Below, piece after piece: positions 1 to 4,107 of a stretch of 5,676 nt of DNA. Position 1 is the first letter of the stretch, and each line of letters starts with the position of its first letter. This DNA is from JAWVZY01 sp033721955 (lineage in GTDB: Bacteria; Patescibacteriota; Minisyncoccia; Spechtbacterales; 2-12-FULL-38-22). The translations under genes were made by a program, and so were the position numbers. Location: the NCBI GenBank assembly GCA_033721955.1, contig JAWVZY010000044.1:1-5676 (forward strand). Direction: 5' to 3'. Below the pieces are notes generated by a model. It saw only the letters and a program-made list of their open reading frames with translations, was not told the DNA's origin and did not search any database.

Positions 1-80
1 GAGGATGCAATTTGGACCGAAGTCCTCCTTGCGTCCTCGTACGAGGATAGAAGTTAGTCCGAAGACTTCCTTCCGTCCTC
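1..80 (-). ncRNA. Candidate structured 5' leader: two tandem UUCG-capped hairpins
   Basis: Read on the minus strand, two consecutive hairpins share one architecture. Each has an outer stem GAGGA/TCCTC, a lower helix, a small purine-rich internal loop (GA or GGA opposite AA or AAA), a 4-bp apical stem and a C(TTCG)G loop. Hairpin A spans 80-43 with apical stem AGTC/GACT; hairpin B spans 38-1 with GGAC/GTCC. They are joined by GTAC (42-39). The apical stems differ in sequence but both pair fully, which looks like compensatory change. A strong minus-strand promoter at 115-88 would start transcription at about 82-80, so the hairpins would begin almost at nucleotide +1 of an mRNA whose gene lies beyond the window's left edge. 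I do not recognise a known riboswitch or ribosomal-protein leader. It could be a regulatory leader, an mRNA-stabilising 5' structure, or a dispersed palindromic repeat with more copies upstream. Confidence 0.5.
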
Positions 81-87
81 AGTATTC

Positions 88-115
88 ATTATAGCAGGTA
101 CAGAAACACGGTCAA
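88..115 (-). promoter_or_regulatory. Sigma-70 promoter with extended -10, reading leftward
   Basis: On the minus strand there is a -35 TTGACC (115-110), a 16-bp spacer and a perfect -10 TATAAT (93-88) preceded by TGC, giving the extended motif TGCTATAAT. The expected start is about 82-80, immediately before the tandem hairpins. This is the best promoter match in the window. It implies a minus-strand gene to the left of position 1. Confidence 0.65.
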
Positions 116-133
116 GCCCTATATAACCACTTA

Positions 134-155
134 TTGTGGAAAAATTGTGGAAAAA
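134..155. repeat. Exact tandem 11-bp direct repeat (TTGTGGAAAAA x2)
   Basis: TTGTGGAAAAA occurs at 134-144 and again at 145-155 without mismatch. The 11-bp period puts both copies on the same DNA face. The repeat lies about 19-40 bp upstream of the -35 of the leftward promoter at 115-88, a reasonable place for an activator site. The first copy also overlaps a small CCAC/GTGG inverted repeat (127-139). Each copy differs by one base from the reverse complement of a DnaA box (TGTGGAAAA versus TGTGGATAA), but two copies alone do not make an origin. Confidence 0.45.
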
Positions 156-166
156 TAAATAACCTG

Positions 167-201
167 AAAACGCAAAATCCCCGCTAAGCGAGGATTTTGC
201 G
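167..201 (-). terminator. Probable intrinsic terminator, minus strand
   Basis: CGCAAAATCC (171-180) pairs perfectly with GGATTTTGCG (192-201). After one mismatch, an inner CGC/GCG stem closes a TAA loop. On the minus strand the hairpin is followed by TTTT and then a T-rich stretch (160-151). On the plus strand no T-run follows. It would end transcription arriving from the kinase gene or from the promoter at 373-368, just before the next promoter at 115-88. The short T-tract makes it a moderate rather than strong terminator. Confidence 0.5.
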
Positions 202-262
202 CAGTTGTTTGCATTGCGTCCTTTCCTTTAGAACCCGTTTAACAAGACATACAGATTTGTCC

Positions 263-271
263 TGCTATAGT
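263..271 (+). promoter_or_regulatory. Possible extended -10 promoter, plus strand
   Basis: TGC followed by TATAGT (266-271) matches an extended -10. No good -35 is visible at 16-18 bp spacing. If used, it would transcribe rightward through the 270-346 inverted repeat toward the hairpin plus TTTT at 445-472, giving an RNA of about 200 nt antisense to the kinase 3' end. The support is mainly its similarity to the better promoter at 115-88. Confidence 0.22.
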
Positions 272-346
272 GAATAATTCCGGATTTATAGATTCTCGAG
301 GCCTTATTTTGCGGATCCGACCGATGGAATCTAATTAATTATTCAC
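270..346. repeat. Nested inverted repeats with potential pseudoknot
   Basis: GTGAATAATT (270-279) is exactly complementary to AATTATTCAC (337-346). Inside it AGATTC (290-295) is complementary to GAATCT (327-332). The segment between P1 and P2 (281-285) is complementary to the P2 loop (315-319). The pairing works on either strand. The outer arm shares TATTCACT with the 258-276 repeat. Confidence 0.4.
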
Positions 347-367
347 TTTTATAAAGGATCTAAGCTC

Positions 368-402
368 ATTATAGTATATAAGGTATGAAGGTTTTATGAA
401 GA
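368..402 (-). promoter_or_regulatory. OmpR/PhoB-type box and -10, reading leftward
   Basis: On the minus strand CTTCAT occurs twice (401-396 and 390-385) with 11-bp spacing, the arrangement bound by tandem OmpR/PhoB-family dimers. Eleven bases downstream is TATAAT (373-368), the usual distance when the box replaces a -35. The 18 bp at 385-402 match 2085-2102, upstream of the response regulator gene, at 16 positions. The sequence resembles the enterobacterial Pho box (TCATAAAAC core), but this does not establish phosphate sensing. It sits a few bases after the kinase stop codon. Confidence 0.5.
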
Positions 403-408
403 ATTTTA

Positions 409-1428
409 TTAGTATATGTTAGGCCGCAATATTTTTTTATTAGGGACGCTTTTTTCCAAATAAGCGTCTTTTGACAAAAAGCTTACAATAACTCGAGTAC
501 CTTTCCTGGGGGTACTTTCTACCTTTATTTTGCCTTTGTGTTTTTGAACTATATCTTTTACTATGGCAAGCCCAAGACCGGAACCTGTAGATGTTATTCC
601 CATTCCTCTTCCTCTATAAAACGGATTAAATATATGGGGAAGATCATCTTTTTCAATTCCTTTACCTGTATCAATTACTTCCAAAATAACTCTATTATCC
701 AAAAGATTGGTTTTTATAGTTATATTTCCATTTTTGAAAGTGTGCTTTATTGCGTTATTGAGTAGGTTTATTATTAGCTCCTCGACAGCAGTTTCATTTG
801 CCCATATAACTAAGGGTTTCAATTCCTCTGTTTTTATATAAATACCTTTTTTATTTAATGCGGGCTCAAGATCTTTTATAGCTTTTTTTGCCACTTTCTC
901 TATATTAACTTTATGAAAGGGCATTTCTTGTCTACTTGAATCTATGTGGGAGATATTTAAAAGATTTTTTATGATATTTGCCATTTTATCTATTTCTTTA
1001 TCTGTTTCTTCAAGTAATTCTATAAGCTCCTCTCTTGTAATGGAATCTTTATCAAGCAGATTAACCTCTATATCTGATTTCATAATAGATAAAGGTGTTC
1101 TAAGTTCATGAGATGCATCTGCAATAAATTTTTTATGAGCGTTATAGAGCTTTTCTATGGGTTCAAGGACAAATTTATATGCAAAATAACTTGATATTGT
1201 AATAATAATAAAAACAAAAAAAGTAGCAAATAATAAATGCTCTAAAAAATATTCAGTTGCGTTTATGGCAATTGCAGGGAAAATTATTAAAAGAAGTAAT
1301 AAAACTACAGCGCTAAATGCGCTTAATTTTATGCGAGCGGCCACAAAGGGTTCATTTGGAAAACTATTCTTTAATTTTGTAACCCACTCCCCTAACCGTT
1401 TCAAGTATATTTTTTCTGTTGGAATCAT
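409..1428 (-). CDS. Membrane sensor histidine kinase
   Basis: This is a two-component sensor kinase that autophosphorylates and should pass phosphate to the adjacent regulator. It has two membrane helices (about residues 35-54 and 64-84) with only about ten residues between them, so it probably senses within the membrane or via a partner rather than through an external domain. No PAS or clear HAMP domain is visible. The H-box FIADASHELRTPLS (101-114) carries the phospho-acceptor His107. The N-box lies at 217-230 (NLLNNAIKHT), G1 DTGKGI at 253-258, F-box at 266-273 and G2 GSGLGLAIV at 282-290. The 339 aa length is normal for this short class. The ATG at 1428 overlaps the regulator gene by 65 bp and has no clear Shine-Dalgarno. 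A GTG at 1344 (Val29), just before ARIKLS and 20 bp past the regulator stop, is an alternative start. The last ~20 residues lie beyond the ATPase fold. The ligand is unknown. Confidence 0.93.
   Translation of the reverse strand: MIPTEKIYLKRLGEWVTKLKNSFPNEPFVAARIKLSAFSAVVLLLLLIIFPAIAINATEYFLEHLLFATFFVFIIITISSYFAYKFVLEPIEKLYNAHKKFIADASHELRTPLSIMKSDIEVNLLDKDSITREELIELLEETDKEIDKMANIIKNLLNISHIDSSRQEMPFHKVNIEKVAKKAIKDLEPALNKKGIYIKTEELKPLVIWANETAVEELIINLLNNAIKHTFKNGNITIKTNLLDNRVILEVIDTGKGIEKDDLPHIFNPFYRGRGMGITSTGSGLGLAIVKDIVQKHKGKIKVESTPRKGTRVIVSFLSKDAYLEKSVPNKKILRPNIY
445..472 (+). terminator. Possible plus-strand terminator inside the kinase 3' end
   Basis: GACGCTT (445-451) pairs with AAGCGTC (462-468) across a 10-base loop, and TTTT follows on the plus strand. 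On the minus strand no T-run follows. It overlaps the unconserved C-terminal tail of the kinase. It could end rightward transcription from 263-271 and protect the kinase gene from antisense reading, or be a chance effect of codon content. Confidence 0.25.
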
Positions 1429-2038
1429 TTATCTTTTTGCGTAAATTTTTAATATGTACATCTACCACGTTACTAAAGCCGTCAAAATCAAAGCCCCAGA
1501 GGTGGCTTAGTATTTGTTCTCTTGTTAAAACACGGTTGGGATTGCGCATTAAATATTCCAAGAGCGCAAATTCCTTTGGTGTCATGTCTATCTTTTTGTC
1601 CTTTTTGTATACCTCATATTTACCGGGATCTAAGGTTATATCATGTATTTTTAAGACCGGAGCTAAAGTTTTATCAGGACGCCGGAGAAGCGCGTTAACT
1701 CGGGCAAATAATTCTTCAAATGAAAACGGCTTTACCAGGTAATCATCAGCTCCATTATTTAGAAGTTCTACTTTATCGCTCGTCTCTCCTCTTGCTGTTA
1801 AAACCAAGATCGGTAAATTTATGTTTTTTTCTCTCAGTTCTTTACATACTTCACCTCCGTTTTTACCGGGAAGCATAAGGTCAAGTATTACAAGATCATA
1901 ATCTTCACTATTCATAAGCAAGCGACGCAACGCATCTTCGCCATTTAGTACATAATCCGCTGTAAAACCTTTGGATTTTAATCCTCTTTTTATAGATTTT
2001 GCTAATTTTTCTTCGTCTTCAACGATCAGGATCTTCAT
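1364..2038 (-). CDS. OmpR/PhoB-family response regulator
   Basis: This is a DNA-binding response regulator of 224 aa, the family's usual length. The receiver domain (about 1-118) has acidic residues at 7-9, phospho-acceptor Asp53 in LDLMLPG, Thr81 and Lys103 (in VKPFSFEEL). The winged-helix DNA-binding domain (about 128-223) contains TPKEFALLEYLMRNPNRVLT, the recognition-helix region VVDVHIKNLRKKI, and the closing RGVGYKIKE. It precedes and overlaps the kinase gene, so the two are cotranscribed and form one sensory pair. The ATG start gives the classic MKILIVEDE beginning; no Shine-Dalgarno precedes it. It ends in TAG, which is clearly a true stop here because the fold is complete. Tandem 11-bp repeats upstream (2085-2112) suggest that it controls its own operon. 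Overall similarity is to CusR/ArlR-like regulators; the signal cannot be read from sequence. Confidence 0.96.
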   Translation of the reverse strand: MKILIVEDEEKLAKSIKRGLKSKGFTADYVLNGEDALRRLLMNSEDYDLVILDLMLPGKNGGEVCKELREKNINLPILVLTARGETSDKVELLNNGADDYLVKPFSFEELFARVNALLRRPDKTLAPVLKIHDITLDPGKYEVYKKDKKIDMTPKEFALLEYLMRNPNRVLTREQILSHLWGFDFDGFSNVVDVHIKNLRKKINDSNRKNILETVRGVGYKIKE

Positions 2039-2053
2039 ATTTTTTAATTTAAA

Positions 2054-2112
2054 ATTATATTATCTAAAAGCATATATCCTTCAAATGAAGGATTCATGAA
2101 GAGTTCATGCTC
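2054..2112 (-). promoter_or_regulatory. Autoregulatory box and promoter of the two-component operon
   Basis: Three repeats at 11-bp spacing lie upstream of the regulator gene: ATGAAG at 2085-2090, ATGAAG at 2096-2101, and ATG at 2107-2109, with TTCATG at 2093 and 2104. On the minus strand they read as CTTCAT units pointing at the gene. Possible -10 hexamers are TATGCT (2074-2069), about 10 bp from the box, and TATAAT (2059-2054), which would leave a leader of about 9 nt. The near-identical box at 385-402 supports a specific recognition sequence for this regulator. Confidence 0.55.
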
Positions 2113-2153
2113 GATTATTTGCTATTATTATAAACTATTTTATTAAAATTGTC

Positions 2154-2187
2154 AATATAAAAGCAGGTCCCTCATTGGAACCTGCTT
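2154..2187 (-). terminator. Intrinsic terminator after the cyclophilin gene
   Basis: AAGCAGGT (2161-2168) pairs with ACCTGCTT (2180-2187). On the minus strand the stem runs into TTTTATATT (2162-2154). It begins 17 bp after the stop of the cyclophilin gene and closes the ATPase-cyclophilin operon. It also shields the regulator promoter region from read-through. Confidence 0.7.
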
Positions 2188-2204
2188 AGGGAGTTTTATT
2201 TTAG

Positions 2205-2855
2205 TTATTTTTCTATAATTATATCTTCAATTACCACAGGTTCAACAGGTACGTCGCGCGGACCTGTGTCAACTGCGGCAATCTTATCTACAACATCCAT
2301 ACCCTCAATGACTTTGCCAAATACAGGGTGTTTGCTTGTAAGAGGTTGTTTGTCAAAATCTAAATTTATATTATCTGCTTGGTTTATAAAAAATTGACTG
2401 CCTCCTGAGTTTGGCTGTCCTGTATTGGCCATAGAAATAGTTCCCCTTGTATTGCTCAGTCCCTTTACAAATTCATCTTCAATTGTATAGCCAGGCCCTC
2501 CCCTGCCATAAATTGAAGAATCATCGCCTTTTGAGTTGGGGTCTCCTCCCTGTATCATAAAGCCCTCTATAACACGATGAAACTTTGTATTGTCATAGAA
2601 ATCTTCTTCGGCCAGTTTAATAAAATTGCCGGCAGTTATGGGCATTTTATCCATGTATAATTCAAGTTTTATATCACCCATATTAGTTTTTAACGTAGCT
2701 ATTGGATTTTGTGTTTGTTCTTCCATATTTTTTTGATCATTAGTTGTGTTATTATTTTGTGCGGGCGCGTTGGTGTCATTAGCAAAATAAAAGCCGAGGG
2801 CAAAAACACCTGCAACAGCAACAATAGATAAAATTGTTATTAGTTTATTTGTCAT
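2205..2855 (-). CDS. Membrane-anchored cyclophilin-type peptidyl-prolyl isomerase
   Basis: This enzyme catalyses cis-trans isomerisation of prolyl bonds and probably helps fold exported proteins. Residues 5-25 form one hydrophobic segment after a short positively charged start. They are followed by an Asn/Gln-rich linker (about 26-50) and the cyclophilin domain (51-216). There is no lipobox cysteine, so I infer a signal anchor with the domain outside the membrane; cleavage as a signal peptide is possible. Active-site motifs are FHRVIEGFMIQGGD (92-105, Arg94 and Gln102), SMANTG (141-146), GGSQFFI (151-157) and HPVFGKV (176-182). The tryptophan that contacts cyclosporin in human CypA is not evident. 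The gene lies 33 bp downstream of the ATPase gene on the same strand and ends at a good terminator. The ATG start has no Shine-Dalgarno but gives a clean signal segment. Confidence 0.95.
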   Translation of the reverse strand: MTNKLITILSIVAVAGVFALGFYFANDTNAPAQNNNTTNDQKNMEEQTQNPIATLKTNMGDIKLELYMDKMPITAGNFIKLAEEDFYDNTKFHRVIEGFMIQGGDPNSKGDDSSIYGRGGPGYTIEDEFVKGLSNTRGTISMANTGQPNSGGSQFFINQADNINLDFDKQPLTSKHPVFGKVIEGMDVVDKIAAVDTGPRDVPVEPVVIEDIIIEK

Positions 2856-2888
2856 AAGAATTTACTATTTGTGTAAATATTTGATTGC

Positions 2889-4052
2889 CTAAACTCCAAG
2901 TACTCTGTTTATTTCCTCTAAAGATGTTTCTCCATTTTCTACCTTTTCAATAGCCGCCTCTTTTAGGGTTTTTATGTTTTTGTCTTTGAGGAGCTTATTA
3001 ACTTCGGCAGGAGACCTTCTTTCCAGTATATATGAGCGCAGGTCATCGTCAAAGGGGATTATTTCAAAAAGACCTGTCCTGCCGTGATATCCGGTTGCCA
3101 TACATTTTTGACATCCTTCCCCCTTTTTTGAATTTCTTAGTTCTCTATCGCCGATAGTGATAAGCTCTTCCGGCTTAGGTTTATAATCGACAGTGCAATT
3201 ATCACAGATCTTACGAAGCAAGCGTTTGGACATAATGCCCATAAGGGCTTGTGATATCACCGTAAAAGGCACTCCCATCTCATGAAAGCGGGTTACAAGA
3301 GACGGCAGATCATACGTATGAAAGGTTGAATAGACCAGGCGCCCAGTAAGCGATGCCTGGAAGGCCATTTCTGCCGTGGGATCGTCGCGTATCTCCCCTA
3401 TCATTAAAATATCGGGATCTTGGCGCAAAACTGCACGCATAGCGTTTGCAAAGGTAAGATTTAAAGTTTCATTAACTTGCAATTGGCGCATGCCGCCCAT
3501 GCGGAGTTCAACCGGGTCTTCAATTGTTATCATATTATTACTAACACGGTTATAGGTATTTAATATTGAGTATAAAAGTGTGCTTTTACCCGAACCGGTA
3601 GGACCGGTAACTAGTATCATGCCATAGGGACTTTTTATAAGATTTTGCATTATCTCATATTGGTCTTCTGCCATACCCATTGTTTTAAGCGGCATAAGCA
3701 TGGATTCACTATTTAAAAGCCGCATGGCTACTGCCTCTCCGCTTACCGCAGGATACGTAGATACACGAATATTTAATACATTGTCATCATATTGATATTC
3801 AAAGTGGCCATCTTGGGGATACCTTCGTTCTGTAATATTCATTTGAGCAAGAACTTTAATGCGTGATACAAGTTCTTCTGAAAGTTTTTTACTGAGCTTT
3901 TCAGCTGTATGCAGAGTGCCATCAATTCTAAAACGTACAAGAAGATCTGTTTTTGTAGGGTCAATATGAATATCACTCGCCCTTGCCTCCATGGCGTCTT
4001 CTATTATTTTATTTAGCAAATCGCTTTGTGAGTATTGTACTTCTTTTGGCAT
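2889..4052 (-). CDS. PilB/GspE-family secretion or pilus assembly ATPase, short form
   Basis: This is a hexameric cytoplasmic ATPase of the type II secretion/type IV pilus family. The N2-like domain (about 8-115) contains ASDIHI and VRFRIDG. The motor core has Walker A GPTGSGKST (150-158), Asp box TIEDPVE (176-182), Walker B ILMIGEIRD (215-223, Glu220) and a His box with His245. Four cysteines (283, 286, 314, 317) form the zinc site typical of PilB/GspE rather than PilT. At 387 aa it lacks the N-terminal domain present in most PilB/GspE proteins (about 550 aa), which normally binds the inner-membrane platform. The ATG at 4052 is supported by a promoter directly upstream and by the absence of upstream coding homology. 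The His box reads FHTYD rather than the common HTND. No pilC, pilin or pilT gene lies in the window; the only operon partner is the cyclophilin. Assembly versus another motor role is unresolved. Confidence 0.92.
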   Translation of the reverse strand: MPKEVQYSQSDLLNKIIEDAMEARASDIHIDPTKTDLLVRFRIDGTLHTAEKLSKKLSEELVSRIKVLAQMNITERRYPQDGHFEYQYDDNVLNIRVSTYPAVSGEAVAMRLLNSESMLMPLKTMGMAEDQYEIMQNLIKSPYGMILVTGPTGSGKSTLLYSILNTYNRVSNNMITIEDPVELRMGGMRQLQVNETLNLTFANAMRAVLRQDPDILMIGEIRDDPTAEMAFQASLTGRLVYSTFHTYDLPSLVTRFHEMGVPFTVISQALMGIMSKRLLRKICDNCTVDYKPKPEELITIGDRELRNSKKGEGCQKCMATGYHGRTGLFEIIPFDDDLRSYILERRSPAEVNKLLKDKNIKTLKEAAIEKVENGETSLEEINRVLGV

Positions 4053-4060
4053 ATATTTAT

Positions 4061-4089
4061 ATTATACAGGAAATTATCGTATTTGACAG
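4061..4089 (-). promoter_or_regulatory. Promoter of the PilB-like ATPase gene
   Basis: On the minus strand CTGTCA (4089-4084) and TATAAT (4066-4061) are separated by 17 bp. Transcription would start at about 4054, only a couple of bases before the ATG at 4052, so the mRNA would be nearly leaderless. This agrees with the lack of any Shine-Dalgarno. Confidence 0.5.
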
Positions 4090-4092
4090 CTG

Positions 4093-4101
4093 TGTTATAG
4101 T
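4093..4101 (+). promoter_or_regulatory. Extended -10 promoter of zwf
   Basis: TGT followed by TATAGT (4096-4101) forms an extended -10. The expected start, about 7 nt on, falls on or next to the ATG at 4108, so zwf would be leaderless; no Shine-Dalgarno is present. TTGACA at 4083-4088 is too close to serve as its -35. The promoter lies back to back with that of the ATPase gene. Confidence 0.4.
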
Positions 4102-4107
4102 AAATAC

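Larger units (their letters stand above)
83..276. repeat. Near-perfect inverted repeat of about 20 bp, ends 83-102 and 258-276
   Basis: The reverse complement of 83-102 and the plus strand of 258-276 differ only by one substitution and one single-base gap. Both copies contain an extended -10-like core (TGCTATAAT and TGCTATAGT), so they may be two inverted promoter copies. Alternatively they resemble terminal inverted repeats of a small non-coding element of about 194 bp bounded by TA at both ends. No transposase is present. Confidence 0.4.
165..361 (-). ncRNA. Candidate small RNA under the two-component regulator
   Basis: A minus-strand transcript starting about 7 nt after the TATAAT at 373-368 and ending at the hairpin 201-167 would be roughly 195 nt. 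Its 5' half contains nested complementary segments: 346-337 with 279-270 (10 bp) and 332-327 with 295-290 (6 bp). In addition CGGAT (319-315) can pair with ATCCG (285-281), which would form a pseudoknot. The only in-frame reading inside is a 27-codon minus-strand ORF (214-131) that runs through the terminator stem, so I favour a non-coding RNA. No family is recognised. It could instead be the 3' untranslated region of the kinase mRNA. Confidence 0.3.

Noticed and set aside
1..80. CRISPR array
   Set aside because: There are only two copies; the similarity is structural rather than a constant repeat with unique spacers, and the 4-base linker is far too short for a spacer.
134..155. DnaA-box pair marking a replication origin
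   Set aside because: Only two near-matches are present and no dnaA, dnaN or clustered boxes are in view, so an operator-type repeat is the more economical reading.
131..214. 27-codon minus-strand ORF (begins MQTTAQNP) after an AAAGGA motif
   Set aside because: The purine motif is only 4 bp from the ATG, the frame runs through both arms of the terminator hairpin, and the product shows no signal or domain. Probably chance.
538..765. 75-codon open frame on the plus strand
   Set aside because: It lies wholly opposite the ATP-binding region of the kinase, has a low-complexity Ser/Ile/Tyr-rich product with no recognisable domain, and lacks a ribosome binding site.
1419..1742. 107-codon open frame on the plus strand
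   Set aside because: It is antisense to the DNA-binding domain of the response regulator; its product resembles no family and is explained by the codon pattern of the real gene.
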